DNA of 64,000 nt from the NCBI GenBank assembly GCA_009779755.1, contig WRDO01000006.1, forward strand, positions 1 through 64,000, given 5' to 3'. Origin of the DNA: Defluviitaleaceae bacterium (GTDB lineage: Bacteria; Bacillota; Clostridia; Lachnospirales; WQUN01). The notes below the pieces were generated by a model, which made no database searches, was not told the origin of the DNA, and saw only the letters and a list, made by a program, of their open reading frames with translations. The translations under genes and the position numbers were made by a program. Position 1 is the stretch's first letter; the number at the start of each line of letters is the position of its first letter. This document shows, in pieces, positions 43,051-52,621 of the stretch.

Positions 43051-44593
43051 CGGTTTCCAACTCCGTTATCACGCCGTTTTCCATATGCCATATCCGCGCG
43101 GCGAATTTATTGATGAAATAGCGGTCATGGGAAATCATCAGCAACGTACCGTCGAAGTCCGCCACCGCTTCTTCGATCCATTCGCGCGATTCTATATCCA
43201 AATGGTTGGTCGGTTCGTCGAGGATAAGAAAATTGATCTTATCCTGCATCAGCAAGCATAACTTGAGGCGGCTTTTTTCACCGCCGGAAAGCGATGATAC
43301 CTTCTTGGCGATATCGGGTGTACGGAAGTTGAACTTCATCAGCAAGGCACGTGCCTTGTCTTCGGGTAACCCGGTTGCGCCGCGGATCGTTTCCAATACC
43401 GTTGCGTTAACGTTGTCAAAAAGGACGATTTGCGGGAGATAAGCGATTTTGATATTGCTGCTTACCTTTACGGTGCCGTCGTCGCAGACCTCTTCGCCCG
43501 TCAATAGCTTGATCAACGTAGTCTTACCGCAGCCGTTTGCGCCGATGAGGGCGATGCGGTCATTACGCAGGATATTTAACGTAATACCGTCCATCAGAAT
43601 ATTTCCACCATATGCCTTACGCACATCCTTAAGCGAAACGACGACCTTTGCCGCGTAACCCCCGCTCTTAAAATCCTCGTTTACCTTACGCGTCACGTTG
43701 GGTTTGTCGATCTTCACCATATGGTCGATACGCGAAAGGATGGCGTGGTGTTTCGTCGTATAACGATTGTTTAACACAAACCATTTGGCGCGGTCTTCTA
43801 TGCGTTTGATTTCCCTCTGCTGGCGTTCGTACTGTTCCGAATGCTTTACGAACCGCCGAATCCGCTCAACGGCATAAAATGAATAGCTCCCGCCGTAAAA
43901 GTTTACCTTGCCGTAATCGATTTCGATAATGCGCTTGACGACGTTGTCCAAAAATACCCTGTCGTGGGAAATACATACCACCGTGCCTTTGAAATCACGC
44001 AGAAATTGTTCCAGCCACGCAAGGGACGGCAGATCAAGATGGTTGGTCGGTTCATCCAGCAACAGGATGTCGCATTCACGCAAGAGGATTCGGGCCAAGT
44101 TGACCCGCGTTTTTTCCCCGCCGCTAAGGGTGGAAAATAAACTGCTTTTCATCCCCTCCCCTATGTTCATCCCATTGCAAATCTTATCGATCTTATAATC
44201 CACGTCGTATCCGCCCAAGCGTTCATAATCGTCCATGAGCTTGCCGTAGCGTTTGAGTACGGCGGGATCAGGGTCGCCTTCCGCTTTTTTCATTGCGTTA
44301 TAAATTTCGGTAACCTCTTCGAAGGATGTGCGCAGGATATCCTCCACGGTTTCACTTTCACCGAAAACGGGGATTTGCGCCAGAACCTCCACTTTTTTGC
44401 CCGTTGCCTTTGACAACGTACCGCTTTCGTAATCCTCGTCTTCGGCCAATACACGAAACAGCGTCGTCTTACCGGAGCCGTTCCTGCCCAGCAATCCGAT
44501 TTTTTCCCCGCTGTAGATTTCCAAGCTGATGCCTTGCAATACGTGATTGGCTCCGTAGTATTTGTTTAACTCGTGTACGGAAATGTCGATCAT
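43034..44593 (-). CDS. ABC-F family ATPase
   Basis: 519 residues, two nucleotide-binding domains in one chain and no membrane segment. Walker A sites: GRNGSGKTTL (about 38) and GANGCGKTTL. Signatures: LSGGEKTRVNLA and LSGGEKSRLKLC. Walker B: LLLDEPTNHLD and ILDEPTNHLD. The linker (P-site tRNA interaction motif region) is about 80 residues. ABC-F proteins act on the ribosomal E site; some give antibiotic target protection, others are housekeeping. The leader/terminator upstream favours a drug-inducible type. The ATG at 44593 has AAAGGA about 10 bases upstream; the earlier ATG at 44602 is too close to it. Confidence 0.92.
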   Translation of the reverse strand: MIDISVHELNKYYGANHVLQGISLEIYSGEKIGLLGRNGSGKTTLFRVLAEDEDYESGTLSKATGKKVEVLAQIPVFGESETVEDILRTSFEEVTEIYNAMKKAEGDPDPAVLKRYGKLMDDYERLGGYDVDYKIDKICNGMNIGEGMKSSLFSTLSGGEKTRVNLARILLRECDILLLDEPTNHLDLPSLAWLEQFLRDFKGTVVCISHDRVFLDNVVKRIIEIDYGKVNFYGGSYSFYAVERIRRFVKHSEQYERQQREIKRIEDRAKWFVLNNRYTTKHHAILSRIDHMVKIDKPNVTRKVNEDFKSGGYAAKVVVSLKDVRKAYGGNILMDGITLNILRNDRIALIGANGCGKTTLIKLLTGEEVCDDGTVKVSSNIKIAYLPQIVLFDNVNATVLETIRGATGLPEDKARALLMKFNFRTPDIAKKVSSLSGGEKSRLKLCLLMQDKINFLILDEPTNHLDIESREWIEEAVADFDGTLLMISHDRYFINKFAARIWHMENGVITELETDAGDA

Positions 44594-44638
44594 GCGGATC
44601 ATTCCTTTCTGTTGTTGCGTCGGTCGTCGCACAGCTAA

Positions 44639-44678
44639 TTAAAAAACCCTGTGCGATTGTTGACCTCCGCACAGGGTT
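44639..44678 (-). terminator. Intrinsic terminator in the ABC-F leader (attenuator)
   Basis: On the minus strand AACCCTGTGCG pairs with CGCACAGGGTT (arms 44668-44678 and 44645-44655), an 11-bp GC-rich stem, followed by TTTTAA. It lies between the leader-peptide stop and the ABC-F start. A second hairpin, TATAAGC...GCTTATA (about 44678-44698), lies immediately upstream and could compete with it. Confidence 0.85.
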
Positions 44679-44707
44679 ATAAGCGCGATATGCTTATAGC
44701 TTACGAA

Positions 44708-44833
44708 TTAACCGATTAATTCGCGTGTGGTTACGGGCATCAAACAATCCGAAAATGGGCATACCACCCCCTTGTTTGAAACCGCGTTCATTGAAAGATG
44801 GAAGATATGCGCCATCCATGTAAATTGTTTCAT
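44708..44833 (-). CDS. 41-residue leader peptide of the ABC-F operon
   Basis: ATG at 44833, preceded by AAAGGTGG with an 8-base spacer. The product starts MKQFTWMAHIFHLSMN and ends VTTRELIG, with TAA at 44708-44710, ten bases before the upstream hairpin. Leader ORFs in this position let drug-stalled ribosomes block terminator formation upstream of ABC-F, erm and tet genes. Another frame across the same DNA is open but lacks a ribosome site. Confidence 0.7.
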   Translation of the reverse strand: MKQFTWMAHIFHLSMNAVSNKGVVCPFSDCLMPVTTRELIG

Positions 44834-44868
44834 GCTTTTCACCACCTTTCTTGTTAAAACCAATAGGT

Positions 44869-44897
44869 ACGCTAGCACAGCACTTACCGGAAGTCAA
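44869..44897 (-). promoter_or_regulatory. Promoter of the ABC-F/exporter operon
   Basis: TTGACT (44892-44897), 17-base spacer, TAGCGT (44869-44874) with a TG extension just upstream. It lies after the rsgA stop and gives a leader of about 270 bases before the ABC-F start. Confidence 0.6.
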
Positions 44898-44915
44898 AAT
44901 ATTTCGCTTAACGAG

Positions 44916-45986
44916 TTATTTTTTGCGCATATTCGCTTTCATGTGTTGCCTTACGTGTATTTGGTGTTTCTTCCAATGCGCGGCATCCTCCCGATGGTAC
45001 GCGCTTCGGTCGTCCGTATATTTATTTTCGCGCTGTTGTTTTTGGTATTGTTCCCAACGGACGGGGGTTAGTGTTCCGCTTTCCAATGCGGCCCGAATCG
45101 CGCATCCGGGTTCGTTCGTATGGCGGCAATCGGAAAAGCGGCATTGCGCAAACAACCCCTCCACGTCGCCGAAGCCGATGCTGATCCCCTCCTCCGCGTC
45201 CAAAAGGCCCAATTCGCGCATCCCCGGCGTGTCGATGACCATCGCTCCCTGCGGCAACGTAAAAAGCTGCCGATGGGTAGTGGTGTGTTGACCCTTCGAA
45301 GCGTCTTCTTTGCGAGTTTCCTTCACCGTCATGACCTCTTCATCGGCCAAGGTGTTAAGCAAACTTGATTTGCCCACGCCCGACATCCCAAGGAAGACGA
45401 TCGTCTTACCCGGTTGCAAGTATCCTGCCAACGCGTCAAGACCGTAACCCGCACGGCTTGAAATGGCATGGACGGGCACATCCGGCGCCGCGGTTTTCAC
45501 TTCATTGATTTGCGAAGTAAAGTCATCGACCAAATCCGCTTTTGTCAGGATTACTACGGGTTGCCCCCCGCTTTGCCGCGCTTGCGTAAGGTAGCGCAGG
45601 ATACGGTGTATGTTAAAGTCCCGGTTCAAGGACGTGAGGATGAAAACATAGTCGAAATTGGCGGCCACTACCTGCTCCTTGATATGCTTGGCATACCCCG
45701 CCAAATGGCCGGAAAAATCCGCCCGCGAAAATTTCGTGCGGCGGGGCAGTAATTCCGTGATCATCGACGGCCCGCTGTCGTTGTATTGCAAAAGCACGAA
45801 GTCACCCACGCAAGGCATGTCGGCCCGTACGATTGCGCCGCGCATGAACGAGCCCTTCAACCTCGCCGCCAGATCCCCGCGTTCGGTGATGACGGTGTAC
45901 TGCTCGCGGTGCTGTTCGGTTATCCGCGCGGGGAGAAATCCCTCGGGTATCATTCCATCGTAACCATATGCTTGTAAGGCTGTCAT
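44916..45986 (-). CDS. rsgA: Ribosome small-subunit GTPase RsgA
   Basis: 356 residues. The order is an N-terminal OB-fold, a circularly permuted GTPase with G4 LTKADLVDD before G1 GMSGVGKSSLLN and G3 DTPGMRELGL, then a C-terminal zinc-binding segment with CRFSDCRHTNEPGC. Assists late 30S maturation. The ATG at 45986 follows AAAGGAGA; the longer frame to 46025 lacks this. Confidence 0.95.
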   Translation of the reverse strand: MTALQAYGYDGMIPEGFLPARITEQHREQYTVITERGDLAARLKGSFMRGAIVRADMPCVGDFVLLQYNDSGPSMITELLPRRTKFSRADFSGHLAGYAKHIKEQVVAANFDYVFILTSLNRDFNIHRILRYLTQARQSGGQPVVILTKADLVDDFTSQINEVKTAAPDVPVHAISSRAGYGLDALAGYLQPGKTIVFLGMSGVGKSSLLNTLADEEVMTVKETRKEDASKGQHTTTHRQLFTLPQGAMVIDTPGMRELGLLDAEEGISIGFGDVEGLFAQCRFSDCRHTNEPGCAIRAALESGTLTPVRWEQYQKQQRENKYTDDRSAYHREDAAHWKKHQIHVRQHMKANMRKK

Positions 45987-46044
45987 TCTCTTCTCCTTTT
46001 TTAATCGTGTGATCATTTCGGACATAAAAATACCGCGGACATCT

Positions 46045-46062
46045 TATACCATTTTTGGTATA
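46045..46062. promoter_or_regulatory. 18-bp palindrome in the rsgA / patatin intergenic region
   Basis: TATACCA and TGGTATA are perfect 7-bp inverted arms around TTTT. It lies 57 bases before the patatin-like gene and 58 before rsgA in the divergent gap. Size and AT-rich form suggest a dimeric repressor site (GntR-like spacing), but no regulator gene is adjacent. Confidence 0.45.
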
Positions 46063-46118
46063 GAAAGTAACCCCCGCATCATTTTTGAATAGGATACAAG
46101 GTGACGGGGGGATTAGCA

Positions 46119-47126
46119 ATGATGCGGATAGGTTTAGCCCTCTCCGGCGGGGGGATACGCGCGGCCGTTTTCCATCTCGGCGTATTGCGTTATATGGCGG
46201 ACTCGGGGCTTTTTTCACGGATATCCAGTATTTCGTCGGTTTCGGGCGCGAGTTTATGTATGGGGGTTATCTTCGCGGCCAACGGGAACAAATGGCCGTC
46301 CGCGGAAGCCTTTATCAAAGACATCCAACCGCGGGTCAAGCGTTTGATCATTAACGAAGACATCCAACGTTCGGCGTTGCTCCGTTTGCCGTTTTCACCG
46401 ACGAAATGGAATAACCGCGTGGAATTACTCGCCGACATGCTTGAGGAAAAATGGGGGGTAGTCGGAAACCTGCAGGATTTGCCTTCATTTCCGTTTTGGG
46501 AAATTAATTGCACGACGTTTGAAACCGGCAACCGTTTCCGCTTCCGCAAGGACTATATGGGTGACCAAAAAATCGGTTATGTCCAAAACCCCAACCTGCC
46601 TATTTCACATTTGATCGCGGCATCGGCGGCGTATCCCGTCCTTATCGGTCCCTATACGTTAAAAACGACCGACCTGCGCTTCACCGCGGATAAACAGGGT
46701 AAAGGAAAAAATGCCGAGGTCCTTGATCGCTATACCTTATGGGACGGCGGTGTTTTTGATAATTTGGGATTGGATGCCTTGCACAAGATAGGCGGCCATT
46801 TGGACAGGGAAATTAATTTCCTTATCGTCAGCGACGCCTCCCTTCCTTTGGAACATCAAAACCGCGGACGGCCCTCGCAAAATTTACGGCGGTTATTGGA
46901 TATCGCCACAAACCAAGCAAATCATTTGCGCGCCCGCGATTTTATATATTCCATTGTTGGATGGAAAAGGGGGCTCTACGTAAAAATCGGCGAAGGCGTA
47001 AGGAATTACCCGACGACGCTGAACGCCCCAAGCGAAAAGGATTTCGACCTCATCTTCAATAACGGCTACGAAAGCGCAAAACACGAGCATGTCACCAAAA
47101 CCCGTTTTATTAATACAATAAAATAA
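46119..47126 (+). CDS. Patatin-like phospholipase
   Basis: 335 residues. Oxyanion-hole loop GGGIRA (about 10-15), nucleophile-elbow Ser in SVSGAS (about 42) and catalytic Asp in LWDGGVFDNLGLDAL (about 208), so the Ser-Asp dyad is intact. No signal peptide, hence a cytoplasmic or membrane-surface lipid acyl hydrolase. The ATG at 46119 (doublet with 46122) follows GGGGGG. Followed at 24 bases by the proline-rich protein. Confidence 0.9.
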   Translation: MMRIGLALSGGGIRAAVFHLGVLRYMADSGLFSRISSISSVSGASLCMGVIFAANGNKWPSAEAFIKDIQPRVKRLIINEDIQRSALLRLPFSPTKWNNRVELLADMLEEKWGVVGNLQDLPSFPFWEINCTTFETGNRFRFRKDYMGDQKIGYVQNPNLPISHLIAASAAYPVLIGPYTLKTTDLRFTADKQGKGKNAEVLDRYTLWDGGVFDNLGLDALHKIGGHLDREINFLIVSDASLPLEHQNRGRPSQNLRRLLDIATNQANHLRARDFIYSIVGWKRGLYVKIGEGVRNYPTTLNAPSEKDFDLIFNNGYESAKHEHVTKTRFINTIK

Positions 47127-47150
47127 GATTCGAACAAAGGGGACTGTATC

Positions 47151-47984
47151 ATGCAAAACGACATGTTTTATTTACAGGATGAATCGTCGGACTACTTTAC
47201 GCAAGATTTTTGGGAAGAAAACGATCCCTATGACCAACCCGAATGGGCGGAAGCGCCTTCGGAAATGGTGAAGGAATTGTGGCCGGAAATACAATCGGAA
47301 GGCATGTTCCAATCCGAATGGCGGGAAGTGCAACCGGGTGACGTGACGTTGCCCGTGTGGGCGGAAGCGGCTGCGGGTGTATTGCCACCCCCGTCGATGC
47401 GTGAGGTTCCCGTTACGATTACGGCAGCCGAACCCGGCAGGGGCCATGCGTGGATCCTAACGCCTTCTCAGCGTCCGTGGATGCAGGGTCATTGGTTTGT
47501 CCCGGGTACCCGAATCGAAATCTTCGCGTCACCCGCACCGGGCTTTGCTTTTTCGCATTGGACGTTTATCAACCCCTTTACGGGGCGATCCTTTTCCGAT
47601 GTGCGGGAAGCCATGGTAATCACCGTATGGGGCGAATTGAATATTCTGGCGTATTTCGTAGCCCGCAGGCCGATACCCCCACCCCGACCCCCGATCATCG
47701 GCAGGCCGCCGATCCCACCCGGGCCGCCTTTTATTCCGCCAAGGCCCCCGGGACCGCCTCGCCCGCCGATCAGGCCGGTGCCTCCGATCCTCCCGCCCCG
47801 TCCGCCGGTCCCGCCCCCACGGCCACCCTTTAATCCCCCACGGCCCCCGGGAACCCGCCCGCCGGTTCCCCCGCCCCGCCCGCCGATGAGGCCCACGCCC
47901 CCGAGACCGGAACCCATACGCCCCGGCGGCCCCCGAGCGGCAACCCTTTCGGAAACACCCGTAAACCCGATTATATCCGTATAA
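47151..47984 (+). CDS. Acidic/InlB-B-repeat-like/proline-rich protein
   Basis: 277 residues. Residues 1-75 are acidic with repeated W-x-E motifs (FWEENDPYDQPEWAEAPSEM). Residues of about 82-165 resemble a Listeria-Bacteroides/InlB B-repeat (VTITAAEPGRGHAWILTPSQ, PGTRIEIFASPAPGFAFSHW). Residues of about 168-260 are almost pure PPRPP units (Pro, Arg, Gly). There is no signal peptide or sorting signal. Low-complexity tail resembles wall-spanning regions of surface proteins, but export is unproven. Preceded by AAAGGGG. Confidence 0.75.
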   Translation: MQNDMFYLQDESSDYFTQDFWEENDPYDQPEWAEAPSEMVKELWPEIQSEGMFQSEWREVQPGDVTLPVWAEAAAGVLPPPSMREVPVTITAAEPGRGHAWILTPSQRPWMQGHWFVPGTRIEIFASPAPGFAFSHWTFINPFTGRSFSDVREAMVITVWGELNILAYFVARRPIPPPRPPIIGRPPIPPGPPFIPPRPPGPPRPPIRPVPPILPPRPPVPPPRPPFNPPRPPGTRPPVPPPRPPMRPTPPRPEPIRPGGPRAATLSETPVNPIISV

Positions 47985-47986
47985 GC

Positions 47987-48020
47987 AAAAGGCTGCCTCG
48001 CAAAAACGATGCAGCCTTTT
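47987..48020. terminator. Bidirectional intrinsic terminator
   Basis: AAAAGGCTGC and GCAGCCTTTT enclose a 14-base loop that can pair further (TCG/CGA). There are A/T tracts on both sides. It serves the proline-rich gene (plus) and the pectin/pfl operon (minus), which converge here. Confidence 0.88.
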
Positions 48021-48743
48021 TTATCGGTTGAACCCGTAAGCCGTTAAGATTCCCTTAAACCTTTCGAGCTCCTCCGTTGCGGGAGATCGAGTATCGGCGA
48101 GCTTGTATGGGATGTTCAAATCCTTCCATTTAAGCTCGCCGTGTTTATGAAAGGGGAGTATTTCGATTTTTTGGATATTCTTGAATTGCTTCAGGAATGC
48201 GGCCATTTCGGTAAATTCGCTTATATCGTCGGTCAAGTCGGGCACAAGGACATAATTAATTTGCGTCGGTACGTTTAAGCGTTGCGCCACGCGTAAAGTG
48301 GCGAAGGGTCTTTCTATTTTTGATTGCGTGAGCCGACGGTATGAATCGGGGTTGTATGCCTTTAAATCCAACAATAACAAATCCACGTACGGGAGGATAT
48401 CGTCAGCGGCCCCTTCATCCGCGCAGCCCGAAGTGTCCAGCACCGTATGGATTCCGTTAACGCGGCACGCCTTCAACAATTCGCGCAGGAACGTCGGTTG
48501 ATCCGTCGGTTCCCCACCGGATACGGTAATGCCGCCGCCCGAAAATTTATAGTAGGAAGCGTATTTTAATACCTCCTTTAATATTTCCTCAATCGATTTC
48601 TTTTCCCCGTGTTTGCGAAACCATGTGTCGGGGTTATGGCAGTATAAACAACGTAAAGAACAGCCCGCAAAAAAAACCACGGTACGTATGCCGGGACCGT
48701 CCACCATGCCGCCGGTGTAAATGGAATGGATGTAACCCTCCAC
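48021..48743 (-). CDS. pflA: Pyruvate formate-lyase-activating enzyme
   Basis: 240 residues, radical SAM. The cluster motif CxxxCxxC is at Cys28, 32 and 35 (FAGCSLRCLYCHN), preceded by GPGIRTVVFF and followed by the GGE-like segment VSGGEPTDQP. It installs the glycyl radical on PflB. Starts two bases after pflB, last gene before the terminator. Confidence 0.95.
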   Translation of the reverse strand: MEGYIHSIYTGGMVDGPGIRTVVFFAGCSLRCLYCHNPDTWFRKHGEKKSIEEILKEVLKYASYYKFSGGGITVSGGEPTDQPTFLRELLKACRVNGIHTVLDTSGCADEGAADDILPYVDLLLLDLKAYNPDSYRRLTQSKIERPFATLRVAQRLNVPTQINYVLVPDLTDDISEFTEMAAFLKQFKNIQKIEILPFHKHGELKWKDLNIPYKLADTRSPATEELERFKGILTAYGFNR

Positions 48744-48745
48744 GC

Positions 48746-51007
48746 CTACATGCTTTCGTGGAAGGTACGATGAATGACTTCCAATTGCTGCTCGCGCGTG
48801 AGCCGCACGAAGTTAACCGCATATCCGCTGACGCGCACGGTCAGCTGCGGGTATTCTTCGGGTTTCTCCATCGCGTCCATCAGGGTTTCCTTGTCAAAGA
48901 CATTAATATTAATGTGATGGCCTTTGTCGTGGAAAAATCCGTCCAGTAAATTGGAAAGGTTGTGGATGCGTTCATCCCCGTCGCGCCCCAGCGCCTTGGG
49001 TATCACCGAAAAAGTGTAGGAAATCCCGTCGAGCGCATATTCGTAAGGCAATTTCGCCACGGAGGACATGGAAGCGATTGCTCCCTTTTGTTCGCGGCCG
49101 TGCATGGGGTTGGCACCCGGTGCGAAGGGTTGCCCCGCTTCACGTCCGTCGGGTGTTGCGCCCGTGGTTTTTCCGTACACGACGTTGGAGGTTATCGTTA
49201 AGACCGAAAGCGTGGGGATGGCATTCCTGTATGCGCGGTGTTTCTTTAATTTTTCCATGAAGAGCTTCACGAGGTCGTTTGCGATTTTGTCCACGCGTTC
49301 GTCGTTATTGCCGAATGTGGGGTAGGTTCCCTCGATTTCGTAATCCACCACCAAATCGTTTTCGTCGCGTATTGCCTTCACTTTCGCGTGTTTGATGGCG
49401 GAGAGGGAATCCACTACGACGGAAAGCCCTGCGATACCGCACGCGTGCGTACGGACCACTTCCATGTCGTGCAAAGCCATTTGCAAGGATTCGTAGTTAT
49501 ATTTATCGTGCATATAATGGATGATGTTGAGTGTGCTGATATAAAGCTGTGCCAACCAGTCCATTACTTGGTTGAGCTTACGGTACACTTCGTCGAATTC
49601 AAGGTATTCCGTTTTAACGGGCGCGAACTCGGGTGCGACCTGTTTGCCGCTTTTTTCGTCCCGCCCGCCGTTGATGGCGTAAGTCAACGCCTTCGCCAAG
49701 TTCGCCCGCGCACCGAAGAATTGCATTTGTTTGCCGATGCGCATAGCGGAGACGCAACAGGCGATGGCATAATCGTCGCCCCAATAACCCCGCATCAAAT
49801 CGTCGTTTTCGTATTGCAAGGAACTCGTTTCAATGGACATCTTCGCGCAATATCGTTTAAAGTTGTCGGGCAGGTTATTGCTCCACAATACCGTCAGGTT
49901 GGGCTCGGGTGCGGGACCCAGCGTCGTCAGCGTGTGGATCATGCGGAATGAATTTTTGGTGACGAGCGTCTTTCCGTTTTCACCCATACCGCCGATCGCC
50001 TCGGTCACCCATGTGGGGTCGCCGGAGAACAGCGCATTATATTCCGGCGTGCGCAAAAAGCGGATAATCCGCAGCTTTATCGCGAAGTGGTCGATGAGCT
50101 CCTGCGCTTCCCGCTCGGTAATTATTTTATTTTTTATATCCTGCTCAATATAGATATCAAGGAACGTAGCTACCCGCCCCAACGATGTAGCCGCTCCGTC
50201 CTGTTGCTTCGCCGCCGCCAAAAAAGCAAAGTACGTCCATTGGATCGCTTCCTTCGCGTTGGCTGCGGGGTTTGAGATATCAAAGCCGTAACCCCGTGCC
50301 ATGTCCTCCAATTGCTTCAACGCACGCAATTGCTCGTTGATTTCCTCGCGCAGTTGTATCTCTTCACGGATACCGATCAATTTACCCGAAAGGCGCATCA
50401 AGTTTTCATGCTTGAGTTGGTTTTTCTTGTCCTTTATCAGGAACGCCGTACCGTACAACGCGACGCGGCGGTAATCGCCGATAATCCGTCCGCGCCCGTA
50501 TGCATCGGGTAAGCCCGTTATAATGCCGGAGGAACGCGCGGCGCGCATATCATCCGTATACGCGTCGAACACGCCGTCGTTGTGGGTTTTACGGTGGTTG
50601 GTATAAACATCCTCGATGGCGGGGTCAAGTTCATACCCGTAGGATTTCAACGCGTTTTTAATCACGCGTACACCACCCTTGGGCATAATGCCGCGTTTTA
50701 ACGGTTTATCGGTTTGCAAACCTACGATTTGTTCCAAATCCTTGTTGATATACCCCGGCCCGTGCGACACGACGCTCGACGGTTTTTTTGTTTCCACGTC
50801 AAGCACGCCTTTTTTCGCCTCTTCCTTCAAAAGCACGCAGACCTCCGCCCAAAGAGCGTCCGTACGTTCGGTCGCATCGGTGAGGAAACCCGCATCCCCT
50901 TCGTAAGGCGTAACGTTACGCTGTATAAAATCACGCACATTAACTTCTTCCGCCCATGTGCCGTCGTTAAAGCCCTCCCACGCAGGGAATATATTTCCCG
51001 CGTTCAT
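48746..51007 (-). CDS. pflB: Formate C-acetyltransferase (pyruvate formate-lyase)
   Basis: 753 residues, full length. The active-site Cys pair is in IACCVSAM (about 416-417) and the radical Gly in [10 protein letters not shown] (about 725). Cleaves pyruvate with CoA to acetyl-CoA and formate in anaerobic metabolism. Its start overlaps the kduD stop (ATGA), so it is translationally coupled to pectin catabolism, not placed behind its own promoter. Confidence 0.96.
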   Translation of the reverse strand: MNAGNIFPAWEGFNDGTWAEEVNVRDFIQRNVTPYEGDAGFLTDATERTDALWAEVCVLLKEEAKKGVLDVETKKPSSVVSHGPGYINKDLEQIVGLQTDKPLKRGIMPKGGVRVIKNALKSYGYELDPAIEDVYTNHRKTHNDGVFDAYTDDMRAARSSGIITGLPDAYGRGRIIGDYRRVALYGTAFLIKDKKNQLKHENLMRLSGKLIGIREEIQLREEINEQLRALKQLEDMARGYGFDISNPAANAKEAIQWTYFAFLAAAKQQDGAATSLGRVATFLDIYIEQDIKNKIITEREAQELIDHFAIKLRIIRFLRTPEYNALFSGDPTWVTEAIGGMGENGKTLVTKNSFRMIHTLTTLGPAPEPNLTVLWSNNLPDNFKRYCAKMSIETSSLQYENDDLMRGYWGDDYAIACCVSAMRIGKQMQFFGARANLAKALTYAINGGRDEKSGKQVAPEFAPVKTEYLEFDEVYRKLNQVMDWLAQLYISTLNIIHYMHDKYNYESLQMALHDMEVVRTHACGIAGLSVVVDSLSAIKHAKVKAIRDENDLVVDYEIEGTYPTFGNNDERVDKIANDLVKLFMEKLKKHRAYRNAIPTLSVLTITSNVVYGKTTGATPDGREAGQPFAPGANPMHGREQKGAIASMSSVAKLPYEYALDGISYTFSVIPKALGRDGDERIHNLSNLLDGFFHDKGHHININVFDKETLMDAMEKPEEYPQLTVRVSGYAVNFVRLTREQQLEVIHRTFHESM

Positions 51008-51795
51008 GGTTGTTTGCCGATATAAGCCAGAATCCCGCCATCCACATACAGGATGTGGCCGTTGACGAAGTTAGACGCGTCAGACGCCAAAAATACCGCC
51101 GGTCCGGCTAAGTCCTCCGGTATACCCCAACGCCCCGCGGGTGTTTTCGCTATGATAAATTTATCAAACGGATGCGGATTGCCTTCGGCATCCTTTTCAC
51201 GCAGGGCGGCTGTTTGCGGCGTGGCAATGTAACCGGGACCCAAGCCGTTACATTGGATGTTGGCCCCGCCGAATTCCGCGCAGATATTTTTCGTGAGCAT
51301 CTTCAAACCGCCTTTGGCGGAAGCGTAAGCGGAAACCGTTTCGCGACCCAATTCGCTCATCATCGAACAGATATTAATAATTTTACCGTGACCCTTTTCC
51401 AGCATACCGGGTATCGCCGCTTTGGACATGATAAACGGCCCGTTTAAGTCAATATCGATAACCTGACGAAAATCCGCGGCTGTCATCTCCAGCATGGGGA
51501 TACGTTTAATAATCCCCGCGTTGTTTACCAGTATATCGACGATACCCACGTCCGCGCGGATTTGTTCAAACAATCCGTTCACTTCGGCCTCGTCGGTCAC
51601 GTCACATACATAACCGCTTGCTTTAATACCCAACGCTTCGTAACCCGCCAATCCCCTTTCCACCAGTTCCGGCTTCAAATCGTTGAAAATAATCCGTGCG
51701 CCGGCGTTGGCGAGTGCGGTACCGATAGCCATACCGATACCGTACGACCCTCCCGTAACCAATGCGATCTTTCCGTCCAGCCTAAAGATATCCAT
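51004..51795 (-). CDS. kduD: SDR oxidoreductase, 2-dehydro-3-deoxygluconate 5-dehydrogenase type
   Basis: 263 residues. Classical SDR: cofactor site [16 protein letters not shown] motif, catalytic Ser (ICSMMSE), YxxxK in SAYASAKGG, and a [10 protein letters not shown] loop. In this context it should interconvert 2,5-diketo-3-deoxygluconate and KDG after KduI. The sequence alone also fits gluconate 5-dehydrogenase, which belongs to the same subgroup. Overlaps the upstream isomerase gene by 14 bases. Confidence 0.88.
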   Translation of the reverse strand: MDIFRLDGKIALVTGGSYGIGMAIGTALANAGARIIFNDLKPELVERGLAGYEALGIKASGYVCDVTDEAEVNGLFEQIRADVGIVDILVNNAGIIKRIPMLEMTAADFRQVIDIDLNGPFIMSKAAIPGMLEKGHGKIINICSMMSELGRETVSAYASAKGGLKMLTKNICAEFGGANIQCNGLGPGYIATPQTAALREKDAEGNPHPFDKFIIAKTPAGRWGIPEDLAGPAVFLASDASNFVNGHILYVDGGILAYIGKQP

Positions 51796-52621
51796 TATGA
51801 TTCCTCCCTACCAATTGCTTTAATGTATTTAAGTCTTCCATATAACTATCCATCCTTACGTTGTCGCACAGCAGGCGTATATCGGCTTTTTCGCGGAGCA
51901 GCCAATCGAAGATCATCGTGTAATCAATCACACCTTCACCGATTTTACACCATGCTTTTTTATTGTCTTCAATGGCGATATTTTTGATATGCATTACGGC
52001 GATATCGTCGCCAAGCAATTCGATCATTTGCCGGAATATAGCGCCCTGTCGGTCAACGCTTTCCGGCAATAGCAAGTTCGCGGGGTCAAAAATCAATTTA
52101 AGTTTTTTTGACCGCACTTCGTCCAGCAGTCGCCGCGCAAGCTCGGGTGTATTTAACGTATGCTCCGCAACGGGTTCGATGCCGATGATGACGCCTTCCC
52201 TTTCCGCTGCTTCGGCCATACGGAGGACGCTGTCCTTCAGCAGCGCATAACTCGCTTCCCGTTCTTCCTTGGGTGCTTGTGTGTTTAGCGCCGTCGTTTC
52301 CGTGCCTACGACGGTTGCACCCATATTCTTCGCATGTACGATGTTATCCGTAAAAATCCTTACATTTTCCAACCGTTTTTCTCGGTCGTGTATGGAAGGT
52401 TCGATATAACAACCCAATACGGTGATTTCCAAATCGTAACGTTCGAAGGCGCGTTTTATTTCTTCCGCGTGCCGCGCGGTAATATCATGAATGCGGTTGA
52501 TCCCGTCGATCGCTTTCGCCGGTGCCAGTTGGACGCAATCAAACCCAGCGTCTTTGATTATCCCCGCTAATGCGTCCGCCGTATGCCGCCCGAAGTCGTG
52601 CGCTCTGGCCCCGATCTTCAC
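51782..52621 (-). CDS. Sugar phosphate isomerase/epimerase-like TIM-barrel protein
   Basis: 279 residues of the xylose-isomerase-like/AP-endonuclease 2 superfamily. Metal-binding residues are visible in IGIEPVAEH, LIFDPANLL and VMHIKNIAIED. Reaction unknown. In this operon it could isomerise or epimerise a uronate or keto-sugar intermediate. Overlaps uxaA by 4 bases. Confidence 0.8.
   Translation of the reverse strand: MKIGARAHDFGRHTADALAGIIKDAGFDCVQLAPAKAIDGINRIHDITARHAEEIKRAFERYDLEITVLGCYIEPSIHDREKRLENVRIFTDNIVHAKNMGATVVGTETTALNTQAPKEEREASYALLKDSVLRMAEAAEREGVIIGIEPVAEHTLNTPELARRLLDEVRSKKLKLIFDPANLLLPESVDRQGAIFRQMIELLGDDIAVMHIKNIAIEDNKKAWCKIGEGVIDYTMIFDWLLREKADIRLLCDNVRMDSYMEDLNTLKQLVGRNHNGYL

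Noticed and set aside
44694-44897. 67-codon frame over the ABC-F leader region
   Set aside because: It covers promoter sequence and has no ribosome site. The 41-codon frame at 44708-44833 has a good one and fits the attenuator layout.
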